NCBI GenBank assembly: GCA_964473155.1
Contig: CAYYNT010000016.1
Location: 1-64,000 of the forward strand
DNA: 64,000 bases
From: JAJFUG01 sp964473155
GTDB taxonomy: Bacteria > Gemmatimonadota > Glassbacteria > GWA2-58-10
Direction: 5' to 3'
This document shows positions 50,800-58,229 of this stretch, one piece after another. Every line of letters starts with the position of its first letter. Positions within the stretch are counted from its first letter, which is position 1. A program made the position numbers and the translations under genes. The notes under the pieces were generated by a model that was not told the origin of the DNA, searched no databases, and saw nothing but the letters and a program-made list of their open reading frames with translations.

Positions 50800-51909
50800 G
50801 TGGACGAGTCTTTCCGGGAAGTGCTTAAATATTTCCAGCTCCCATACAGGAGCCCGGAATACATTCTGAGATGGATCCTGTTGATTCTTCTGATAATCGG
50901 TCTGTTGACGGTTTTCTATTTTATCGGCAGGATGATGCAGCGAAGCCGCGACAGGCTGCGTATCTCCAGGGCTTCCAGCGCCAGGGAGCTGAGCGGGCAG
51001 GAGCGCGAGCTGATTCTGCGGGCCGTGCGCGGCCGCACAAGAATCATCCCGGAGTTGATGCTCGGTTCGCTGAGCGAATTCCACCGCCTGTTCGGCCCCT
51101 GGATGCATGAGCTGATATCCAAAGCTCCAAAGGATAGAGAGGCCAGGAATACGCTGGACAGCATATTCGTCATGCGGAAGAAACTGTTCGGCGACGTTGT
51201 CTACCATTTCGGCAGCATCACCAGCACAGTCCAGCTCCGGATCGGCCAGAAAATCAACCTGACTTTCAGTTACAGGGGGAAAGACCTGACCGTATCCTCA
51301 GTGGTGCTGGATGTTGACGGGGCGGCGATAACCTGCACCAATCCGCGCGATGGCGGGGAGTATCTGAATTTCCTTCAAGGACATCCGTTCAGGGTGTCAT
51401 TTTACAGGGAAAACGACGGATATTACCAGTTCGATACCTACTCGCTCCGTCAGACCGAGACGGCCAGGGCGCAGTTCCTTCTGCTGGCCCATGCCCTGCG
51501 GATCGAACGCATCCAGTCACGCGAGTTTTACCGCGAGCCGGCGAAAATTCCATTCAACTATCGACGGTATGCCTGGGACCACCGTCCGGAGACTCGTTAC
51601 CTGTCGGAAGATATTGTAACGCCGGATTACACTGAAGGGCTTGTGCTGAATATCGGCGGCGGAGGAATATTATTCAGCGCCTGTGACAACCTTAGCCGGA
51701 ACGACATAATTGAGTTCAATCTTCCCCTGGGTCAGGAAGCGATGATTCCCGAACTGCTGGGCAAGGTCGTGCGGGCGGAGCCTGTCCCGGAAGAGCCGGG
51801 ACAGATGATGGTTCACCTCCAGTTCCTCAATATCAAGCCCGCGGAGCAGGACCTGATTGTAAGGATGATTCAGCAGCACAAAGTCGACAAGAGGGAACCT
51901 GAATCCTGA
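50800..51909 (+). CDS. Membrane-anchored PilZ-domain protein (YcgR-like)
   Basis: 369 residues starting at GTG 50800 with AAGGAG ahead, 21 bp after the DHH gene. A transmembrane helix spans about residues 25-45 (ILRWILLILLIIGLLTVFYF). Residues 140-240 resemble the YcgR N-terminal barrel (LRIGQKINLTFSYRGKDLTV), and 250-365 form a PilZ-like barrel (FNYRRYAWDHRPETRYL, then LVLNIGGGGILF). In canonical PilZ the c-di-GMP site is RxxxR and (D/N)xSxxG; here the second motif is NIGGGG, with glycine for the serine, so c-di-GMP binding is uncertain. It could be a degenerate effector for motility or surface behaviour. Confidence 0.75.
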   Translation: MDESFREVLKYFQLPYRSPEYILRWILLILLIIGLLTVFYFIGRMMQRSRDRLRISRASSARELSGQERELILRAVRGRTRIIPELMLGSLSEFHRLFGPWMHELISKAPKDREARNTLDSIFVMRKKLFGDVVYHFGSITSTVQLRIGQKINLTFSYRGKDLTVSSVVLDVDGAAITCTNPRDGGEYLNFLQGHPFRVSFYRENDGYYQFDTYSLRQTETARAQFLLLAHALRIERIQSREFYREPAKIPFNYRRYAWDHRPETRYLSEDIVTPDYTEGLVLNIGGGGILFSACDNLSRNDIIEFNLPLGQEAMIPELLGKVVRAEPVPEEPGQMMVHLQFLNIKPAEQDLIVRMIQQHKVDKREPES

Positions 51910-51955
51910 GCCGCGGCCCGGCCGGGCCGGGCATACCCCAACAGGAGGTACATTC

Positions 51956-53539
51956 ATGGAACGTCCTCCGAAAAAAGCTGTTGTGCTGATCGATGGAGTT
52001 CACAAACCGGACAACACGATCTCCGGCATCCGGGTGCTGGCCGCCCGGATTGGTTTCATTCCCCTGCGACTGGTCTGGATCGGCGGCACGGAGAAGATCA
52101 AGGACCTGCGCGCCTTTCAGGAGGAGTTCCGCCGGGAGTTCGGGGCCGAGGTGATCTGCGAGGGCGATCTGGAGGCCATGCAGGCCGATCCGGTGGCGGG
52201 AATGCGTAAAGCCCTGGAGCCGCGTGATATCGAACTGGTGGTGCAGCTCAGCGGCGCGCCCCAAGTGAACCGCCGGCTGATGAACCGCTACGCCGCTGTG
52301 GCTGTAGGCTATGGCGCCAGCTATGTCGCCGGGGGGACTGTTTTCTCGGAAGGTCTGCTGGATATCGAGGTGAAAAAACCCAGCCTGGGGCTGTATGCCA
52401 CGGACAAACGCGTGGGCAAGACCGCGTTCGGGGTTTACATCGCGGCGCTGATGAGCGGCCTCCGGGAGACAAGCACCCCCTGGAGTTCGATTAGCATCAC
52501 GCACTCGCGCGGCGGCCCGCCCAGTCCTCCGGTGCTGAGTATCTGGAACAACCCGGCTGACAGCCGGAATGCGGCTGAAATGACCATGGAGGAGATTTAT
52601 TCGCGGCGTTTCAGGCCGGAGTTTCTGGAGCGCCTGCTCGATTTCGGGCTTCACGGGGCGAGCGACGTGTACGAGGACGCCCTGATCCTGAGCCAGTACC
52701 TGAACGCCTGGGAAGCGAAGCATCCGGGGCGGGACGTGCCGCGGATGCAGGTGATAGGATGCCGGAGAGCCGGGGCCGGATATTTCCACGAGTTCGCGGT
52801 CAGCAACGTGGACCTCGGCATAAAGGAAGCCAACTGCTCGGACGGGAATTTCATCCTGCACGAGGGTTCGGGCGGCGAACATCCTCCGGTGCGGGTGGAC
52901 GGCTCGATAGTGCTTGTGCCGGCCGACACGGACCTGGAACTGCTCGCCGATTTCCCGGGGCTCGACACGGCGGACCTGGTGATCCTGGCGCACTGCCAGC
53001 CCGAAAGCGTGGATGCTTCGAGGATAAAACAGACAGAGGCGGTGCTGGCCGGCCGCAACCCGTCGCTGCCGGTGGCCCGCACTTTCTTCGAGCCGGAGGT
53101 GGTGGGGGAGCCGAAAGCCATCGCCTCCCTGGCCGGGAAACGCATCGCCTACCTTACCACCGCTCCTCGAATAGTGGAGAAGCGGCTGGCCGCGGCCCTT
53201 GAAAGGTCTTATGGCGTCCGGGTCGCGCGGGTGGGATTCAGCTTGACCCGCGACAGCCAGATGCGGGCCGAGATTGACGAGCTTATGTCACTGCCGCAGC
53301 CGCCCGAAGCTTTCCTGATCGAGATAAAGGCCCGCGGCGTGGAGGGGGCGCGCTATATCCGTGATAAGTACGGCATTCCTGTTCTCTATGTGAACAATAT
53401 CCCGCGCCATGTGGACAGCAGCGGCGCCCCACATCCGAATAACCGTATTCTGGACCGGATGATCGTGGACGCCCTGGACAACGCGGCCGCGCGCTACAAC
53501 CGGCGCACCGGCGCGGCTTTCCCGTTATGTTTCAGGTAG
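51956..53539 (+). CDS. Cyclic 2,3-diphosphoglycerate synthetase-like P-loop protein
   Basis: 527 residues, cytoplasmic. ATG 51956 has AGGAGGT six bases ahead. A Rossmann-like N-terminal domain (KAVVLIDGVHKPDNTISGIR, VVQLSGAPQVNRRLMNRYAA) is followed by a P-loop of the form LGLYATDKRVGKTAFGVYIA near residue 145 and by a C-terminal domain ending in LIEIKARGVEGARYI and VLYVNNIPRHV. This order matches the predicted-GTPase group COG2403 that contains archaeal cyclic 2,3-diphosphoglycerate synthetase, which closes 2,3-bisphosphoglycerate with ATP. Bacterial members are poorly studied, so both the substrate and the product are open. The assignment rests on remembered motifs. A repeat follows its stop after 45 bp. 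Confidence 0.6.
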   Translation: MERPPKKAVVLIDGVHKPDNTISGIRVLAARIGFIPLRLVWIGGTEKIKDLRAFQEEFRREFGAEVICEGDLEAMQADPVAGMRKALEPRDIELVVQLSGAPQVNRRLMNRYAAVAVGYGASYVAGGTVFSEGLLDIEVKKPSLGLYATDKRVGKTAFGVYIAALMSGLRETSTPWSSISITHSRGGPPSPPVLSIWNNPADSRNAAEMTMEEIYSRRFRPEFLERLLDFGLHGASDVYEDALILSQYLNAWEAKHPGRDVPRMQVIGCRRAGAGYFHEFAVSNVDLGIKEANCSDGNFILHEGSGGEHPPVRVDGSIVLVPADTDLELLADFPGLDTADLVILAHCQPESVDASRIKQTEAVLAGRNPSLPVARTFFEPEVVGEPKAIASLAGKRIAYLTTAPRIVEKRLAAALERSYGVRVARVGFSLTRDSQMRAEIDELMSLPQPPEAFLIEIKARGVEGARYIRDKYGIPVLYVNNIPRHVDSSGAPHPNNRILDRMIVDALDNAAARYNRRTGAAFPLCFR

Positions 53540-53584
53540 ATTTGTTTTTCGGGAGAACAAGAATCAGGTGATGGCCCAAAAGTT

Positions 53585-53718
53585 GTAGGGGCTGTCCCAA
53601 AAGTCCCCGATTTTGCTCTTTGCAAATTGCTGCAATCTCTAACCAATTGGAATACAAGCAATTCTGTACGGGCACGGCGCGCCGTGCCCGTACATTTAAG
53701 ACTTTTGGGACAGCCCCT
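53585..53718 (+). repeat. Convergent-gap repeat, copy 3 (MITE-like)
   Basis: A 134-bp element very close to copy 1. The ends GGGGCTGTCCCAAAAGTC and GACTTTTGGGACAGCCCC are perfect inverted repeats of each other. The internal palindrome is 30 bp and perfect (53665-53694; half: TGTACGGGCACGGCG). A TTTGTTTTGTTCT run follows the right end, so a plus-strand transcript would read as a long terminator hairpin. It fills most of the 207-bp gap between converging genes ending at 53539 and 53747. Confidence 0.92.
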
Positions 53719-53746
53719 TTGTTTTGTTCTAAGGCATACAGCTATC

Positions 53747-55054
53747 TTACAGCCCGGCCTCAAGCTCTTTTTCTATCCGTTCGAGCGTGCCTTTCAGGTT
53801 GAACTTCTCGAAATACTTGTTCATCACCTGCACGATCTTGTCCAGCACGTAGCTGTCCGCATCTACACCCGCTTTGGAGAGGTTGGCGTACAGGTTTTTA
53901 CGCGCGGCTAACACTCCGGGATCGGTCCAGATGTAACGGCAGCCGGTGCGGACCAGCCATTCGCGGCGGGCCTCTGTCAGCTCGCCGAACGGTTTGCCCA
54001 TCTCATCCGGCTGACGCCATTTTTCCCAGCGCCCGCTGGCCACCACGGCGTTCTCCAGGGCCTGCGGGACTTTGCTGGACGAGGCCAGGACGCCCGAGGC
54101 GACAAGCTGGCTTTCCTTGTCGCTCATGTCCTTGAGCGCGCAATACTCGGCCTCGGTGAACTCCGGGCCGATATTGGCCCCGCCCATGCCGCTGGTGGGG
54201 TAGTCCTGCGGATTGTCCACGCTGTCCGAATAGTGGCCTTTGATGAACGAGCCGTACTTGCCGGCCTCGGCCACCAGCGTTTTTGCCACCTGCGGATCGA
54301 AAAGGGTGGTATGAAGGTCGGTGCCCACCTTGCCGACCACGAAACAGGGCCAGACATCCTCCAGGCCGTTCTTTTTCAGGCCGGATTTCAAGCCTTCCAG
54401 GAAAGTCCGGAACACGCTCATGTCGGCCAGCCCGCCATGCACTTCCTCGGTGCCCACCTCGTAGGAGATGCGCGGCATGCCGAGGGAGCGGCGGTGTTTT
54501 TCGGCGAAAGTGATCAAATCCACCGTCCGCTCGATCACGGTATGGATGTCGATATTCTGCCCTTTGGGCAGGGTGCGGTCGACGGTGGGGTCCACGTGCA
54601 GAAGGTCATATCCGGCATCGATACAGGCGGCCAGTGAATCCTTGACTCCCTGCATGGCGCGATCAAGGGGCCATTTTTCGATAGTCTGCTTGTCCTTGAG
54701 CCAGGGGCCGCCATGGTCCAGGGCCACGATAACCGGGCCGGTGAACTCGGTGCGCGCCACCTCGTCGCGCACCAGGCTGACAAACTGTTCCTGGGTCCAG
54801 CCGGTGTAGCCGCCGTCCAGGTCCACCTGGTTGAGCGTGGCGGCGTACTTTATCGGCGCGCCGTTAAGCTTGGCGGAGCGGATAGCGGCGCGTGTCACCG
54901 CCTCGCTGTTCGGGCAGGCGGCGAAAACTGTCACCGGTTTCAGGCCGCGCTCAGCGCCCTTTTTATAGGCTTTCAGAACGGCGTCGGTCAGCGGCGTCCC
55001 GGCTTTCTCGGCTAACAGCCGGATGCGGCTTCTGTCCACGGTTTTGACTTTCAT
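53747..55054 (-). CDS. Tagatose-bisphosphate aldolase accessory subunit (GatZ/KbaZ family)
   Basis: 435 residues, TIM-barrel-like, matching the class II D-tagatose-bisphosphate aldolase non-catalytic subunit family (COG4573; E. coli GatZ and KbaZ are about 420-430). Recognisable blocks are VTVFAACPNSEAVTRAAIRS, GGYTGWTQEQFVSLV, IVALDHGGPW, LLHVDPTVD, ISYEVGTEEVHGGL, PCFVVGKVGTDLHTTLFDPQ and NIGPEFTEAEYCAL. In E. coli it stabilises GatY/KbaY; no GatY-like catalytic subunit lies in the window, so here it may act alone or in a different sugar pathway. It is divergent from the DHS-like/SIS/nitrilase genes, with AAGGGG as ribosome site. Confidence 0.85.
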   Translation of the reverse strand: MKVKTVDRSRIRLLAEKAGTPLTDAVLKAYKKGAERGLKPVTVFAACPNSEAVTRAAIRSAKLNGAPIKYAATLNQVDLDGGYTGWTQEQFVSLVRDEVARTEFTGPVIVALDHGGPWLKDKQTIEKWPLDRAMQGVKDSLAACIDAGYDLLHVDPTVDRTLPKGQNIDIHTVIERTVDLITFAEKHRRSLGMPRISYEVGTEEVHGGLADMSVFRTFLEGLKSGLKKNGLEDVWPCFVVGKVGTDLHTTLFDPQVAKTLVAEAGKYGSFIKGHYSDSVDNPQDYPTSGMGGANIGPEFTEAEYCALKDMSDKESQLVASGVLASSSKVPQALENAVVASGRWEKWRQPDEMGKPFGELTEARREWLVRTGCRYIWTDPGVLAARKNLYANLSKAGVDADSYVLDKIVQVMNKYFEKFNLKGTLERIEKELEAGL

Positions 55055-55096
55055 TTCAGTTCCCCTTCTTTGATGGTTTATAATGGTACAATGACA

Positions 55097-55112
55097 TTAC
55101 ACGTCGATGTAA
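55097..55112. promoter_or_regulatory. Candidate operator in the divergent gap
   Basis: TTACA (55097-55101), six bases, TGTAA (55108-55112) form a dyad 43 bp upstream of the gatZ-like start; AACCGG (55111-55116) and CCGGTT (55126-55131) make a second, overlapping dyad. Either may bind a regulator of both divergent units. No clear promoter boxes were found. Confidence 0.3.
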
Positions 55113-55323
55113 CCGGACCGCGAGACCGGTTGAATCGAAGGGATTCATGTCAGGCGGCCGTGATTAATGTAACACTTTCCGGCCCTGATGACAAAGGTTA
55201 ACGGCCCGGCTGTTTTCTGCGAACAATTTGCTTCACCCGCGCAATCGTTGCCAGTACCGGCGGATTGAAGTAGATTGTTGTTTTCTGGCATGAGTTACAT
55301 AAGCTATTATGGGCAAGGAGCAT

Positions 55324-56472
55324 ATGAACAAAAGCGAGACCATGAAAAATTACCCTATGCTTGACCGGACAAGGGTCCGGATGAAGCCACTGGCTGAGCG
55401 GAAAAACAAAGTCCTGATCGAGCGCGATTCGATTGATCCGTCCGCGCAGCCGCGCGAGCTGGGCGAAAAAGGCAATGCTCTTGTCGCGGAATGCGTGGGG
55501 CGGGTGCTGCAAGCACGCCGTGAGTCCCGGCCTGTGATCATGGCTTTCGGGGCGCACTCAATCAAGAACGGGCTTTCGCGCGTGCTGACAGCGCTGATCG
55601 AGGAGGGCTGGGTCAGCCACCTGGCCGCCAATGGGGCCGGGATAATCCACGACTGGGAATTCTCGTTCCTGGGGATGAGCAGCGAGGATGTCCGGGCGAA
55701 CGTTGCGCGCGGTGAATTCGGCAACTGGCAGGAGACGGGCTGGTATATCAACCTGGCGCTCAATGCAGGGGCCTGGCGCGGGTGGGGCTACGGGGAATCG
55801 GTCGGGGCGCTGATCCAGGAGCAGGGGTTGGAGATACCCTCCGAGGCGGACCTTCTGGATGAGGTCCGTTCCCTGGTCGCGACCGATCCCCCACGTGCCG
55901 CGGCAGCCGCGGACATGCTGTCCGTGGTGCGCCGATTCAACCTTCCTCCCGGCCGCATGGAGGTCCCTCATCCGTGGCGCGGTTACAGCATCCAGGCCGC
56001 GGCATACCGCCTGAACGTGCCTTTCACCGGGCATCCGATGTTCGGGCACGACATTATCTACAACCATCCGATGAACTGCGGGGCGTTGCTGGGACGGGCC
56101 GCGGAGAGGGATTTCCTGCGCTACGCCGCCTCGGTGAGCGCTCTGAGTGGCGGAGTTTACCTCTCGGTCGGCTCGGCGGTCATGTCGCCAATGATATTCG
56201 AGAAATCGCTTTCCATGGCACAGAACCTGGCGCTTCAGGCTGGCAATGAGATAAAGGACCATTACATCATGGTGGTTGATCTGGCCGAATCACACTGGGA
56301 CTGGACCCGCGGCGAGCCGCCGGAGAACAACCCGGACTACTACCTTCGCTACTGCAAGAGTTTCAGCCGCATGGGCGGGCAGATGCGCTATCTGAGCGCC
56401 GACAACCGGGATTTCCTTCTGTCCCTTTACCAGGGTCTGCGCCGCGCCTCGGCCGGAGCCGGAGGACAATGA
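55324..56472 (+). CDS. Conserved protein, possibly deoxyhypusine-synthase-like fold
   Basis: 382 residues from ATG 55324, preceded by AAGGAG with a 3-bp spacer; ATG 55309 is in frame but unsupported. The protein is cytoplasmic. Its middle part, MAFGAHSIKNGLSRVLTALI, then AANGAGIIHDWEFSF and LGMSSEDVRANVARGEFGNW, recalls the NAD-binding core of deoxyhypusine/homospermidine synthase-like proteins, but the catalytic lysine region is not recognisable, so I hold this loosely. Other striking motifs are HPMFGHDIIYNHPMNCGALL and the C-terminal GEPPENNPDYYLRYCKSF. The stop is 3 bp before a phosphosugar isomerase, whose ribosome site lies inside this gene; a sugar- or polyol-linked role is likely. Confidence 0.55.
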   Translation: MNKSETMKNYPMLDRTRVRMKPLAERKNKVLIERDSIDPSAQPRELGEKGNALVAECVGRVLQARRESRPVIMAFGAHSIKNGLSRVLTALIEEGWVSHLAANGAGIIHDWEFSFLGMSSEDVRANVARGEFGNWQETGWYINLALNAGAWRGWGYGESVGALIQEQGLEIPSEADLLDEVRSLVATDPPRAAAAADMLSVVRRFNLPPGRMEVPHPWRGYSIQAAAYRLNVPFTGHPMFGHDIIYNHPMNCGALLGRAAERDFLRYAASVSALSGGVYLSVGSAVMSPMIFEKSLSMAQNLALQAGNEIKDHYIMVVDLAESHWDWTRGEPPENNPDYYLRYCKSFSRMGGQMRYLSADNRDFLLSLYQGLRRASAGAGGQ

Positions 56473-56475
56473 CCA

Positions 56476-57090
56476 ATGAACAGGCATCTGGCTGAACTGA
56501 CTGCTTCTCAACCCCAGCTTGCGGTTTGCGCCGAAGACATTGGGAAGGCGTTCAATCTTCTGCGCGATTGTTTCGTCTCCGGCGGCAAGCTGCTTCTGTG
56601 CGGCAACGGCGGCAGCGCCGCGGACTGCGAGCATATGAGCGGAGAGCTTCTCAAGGGTTTCTTAAGCCGCCGCGCTCTGGACGGGAAAAGCCGGGCCGGA
56701 CTGGGCGAACCTCTGGCCGGAAAGCTCCAGGGCGCGCTGCCCGCAATCCCGCTCACCGGATTCATCTCGTTCAGCACGGCGTTCGGCAACGATGCCGATC
56801 CCGAATACTGCTTCGCCCAGCTGGTCTGGGCCTTGGGAAAGACGGGCGATGCGCTTCTGGGCATAACCACGTCCGGGAATTCCGCCAATGTCCTTCATGC
56901 GGCTCGCGCTGCCAGGGCGCGCGGAATGACAGTCATCGGCCTGACCGGATCGGACGGAGGGCAAATGGCCGCTCTGGCGGATGCAGTAATCCGGGTCCCG
57001 GAATCGAGGGTGCACCTCGTGCAGCAGTTGCATCTGCCGGTATATCACTCTCTGTGTCTCATGTTAGAGGAGGAGTTTTTCGGAACTTGA
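56476..57090 (+). CDS. SIS-domain phosphosugar isomerase (GmhA-like)
   Basis: 204 residues, one SIS domain. The phosphate-binding start LLLCGNGGSAADCEHMSGEL, the central GFISFSTAFGNDADPEYCFAQ, and LLGITTSGNSANVLHAARAA followed by VIGLTGSDGGQMAAL match sedoheptulose 7-phosphate isomerase (GmhA) and related DiaA-type proteins. An insertion of about 20 residues after the first motif (SRRALDGKSRAGLGEPLAGK) is longer than in GmhA of 192 residues. Heptose synthesis partners (gmhB, hldE) are absent here, so a catabolic phosphosugar isomerase working with the adjoining genes is equally possible. Ribosome site GGAGGA, 9 bp spacing. Confidence 0.82.
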   Translation: MNRHLAELTASQPQLAVCAEDIGKAFNLLRDCFVSGGKLLLCGNGGSAADCEHMSGELLKGFLSRRALDGKSRAGLGEPLAGKLQGALPAIPLTGFISFSTAFGNDADPEYCFAQLVWALGKTGDALLGITTSGNSANVLHAARAARARGMTVIGLTGSDGGQMAALADAVIRVPESRVHLVQQLHLPVYHSLCLMLEEEFFGT

Positions 57091-57150
57091 CGGCAAGCTT
57101 GAAGTCTTGAGCGGTTGAAATAGTCACAATCGATATCAAGGAGTTGATGA

Positions 57151-58137
57151 ATGGATAAACTTCGCGTGGCAGCCGTGCAGATGGAGCATAAAAACGGGGA
57201 CAAGGCGGCCAACCTGGCCAAGGTGGAGGAATTCACGCGCCGGGCCGCGTCCGAGCGCGCCGATGCCGTAGCGTTCCCAGAGTGCTGTATCTCGAGCTAT
57301 ATGCATATAACCGGCCTGGATTACCAGGGCCTCTGCGACCTGGCGGAATCGGTGCCCGGCGGGGAATCCGTGAACACATTGAGCCGTCTGGCGATTGACT
57401 GCAATATCACGGTCATGGCCGGGCTGCTCGAAATAGACCCCAGCGCGGATAACAGGTTCTACAACACGTATGTCATAGCCAAGCCGGATGGCGCCCTTTT
57501 CCGCTACCGCAAGCTGCACCCCTTTGAAAGTAAGCATATCAGAGCCGGTAACCAGTATGTTCTTTTCGATCTCAAAGGCTGGACCGCCGGTGTTCTGATC
57601 TGCTACGACAGCAACCTGTGGGAGAACTGGCGCGTCTATGAGCTTCAGGGAGCGCGGTTAATGTTCCTCCCGCACCAGACCGGCGGGTTCGACATCCCCT
57701 GCGCCGGGATGGGAAAAATTTCTCCCTCTTTGTGGCTGAACCGGGAGAAAGACCCGGAGGCGATCCGCAGCGAGGTGATAGGCCCCAAGGGCCGCCAGTG
57801 GCTGATGAAATGGCTGCCCAGCCGGGCTTATGACAGCGGGATGTATGCGGTGTTCAGCAACGGATGCGGGATCGACGGCAAGGATGAGGTGCGCTGCGGC
57901 GGAGCGGTGATAGTTGATCCGCACGGAATAGTAGTCAGCGAAAGTTTTGCTCTTCACGATGACATGGTAGTTTCCGACCTCGATCCTCGCGAACTGGAAT
58001 TGAACCTGGGACGCTCGCATTCCTCGGCGCGACGGCCTGAGCTGTACGGCAAACTGGTCGAGCGGACCTCTGAGGTTGACACCCGCTCCGTGCGGAATGC
58101 GATCCGGCGGAAGCTCGGTGTGGACCTGGCGGAATGA
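57151..58137 (+). CDS. Carbon-nitrogen hydrolase (nitrilase superfamily)
   Basis: 328 residues. The Glu-Lys-Cys triad of the superfamily is clear: Glu in VAFPECCISSY near residue 45, Lys in FRYRKLHPFE near residue 120, and Cys in GVLICYDSNLWENWRV near residue 153. The protein hydrolyses an amide or carbamoyl group, releasing ammonia; it fits the amidase/N-carbamoyl-amino-acid amidohydrolase branches better than true nitrilases. ATG 57151 has AAGGAG ahead. It follows the isomerase after 60 bp and ends at a strong terminator, so it may be the last gene of a three-gene operon for an amino- or amido-sugar. Confidence 0.88.
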   Translation: MDKLRVAAVQMEHKNGDKAANLAKVEEFTRRAASERADAVAFPECCISSYMHITGLDYQGLCDLAESVPGGESVNTLSRLAIDCNITVMAGLLEIDPSADNRFYNTYVIAKPDGALFRYRKLHPFESKHIRAGNQYVLFDLKGWTAGVLICYDSNLWENWRVYELQGARLMFLPHQTGGFDIPCAGMGKISPSLWLNREKDPEAIRSEVIGPKGRQWLMKWLPSRAYDSGMYAVFSNGCGIDGKDEVRCGGAVIVDPHGIVVSESFALHDDMVVSDLDPRELELNLGRSHSSARRPELYGKLVERTSEVDTRSVRNAIRRKLGVDLAE

Positions 58138-58159
58138 CAGGTTATTGATTTTCCAATTC

Positions 58160-58197
58160 AAAGGGCCACGGAGGCCGATCCCCCGTGGCCCTTTTCG
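58160..58197. terminator. Intrinsic terminator after the nitrilase
   Basis: AAAGGGCCACGG (58160-58171) pairs with CCGTGGCCCTTT (58183-58194), followed by TCG on the plus strand with the T-run inside the stem end; the minus side continues TGAATTGG. It lies between converging genes and probably serves mainly the plus strand. Confidence 0.75.
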
Positions 58198-58229
58198 ATC
58201 AGTGTTGAGAAACTATGGTTTATTGCTTT

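Noticed and set aside
51833..52993. Minus-strand open frame of 386 codons opposite the cPGS-like gene
   Set aside because: Shadow frame without ribosome site or recognisable sequence.
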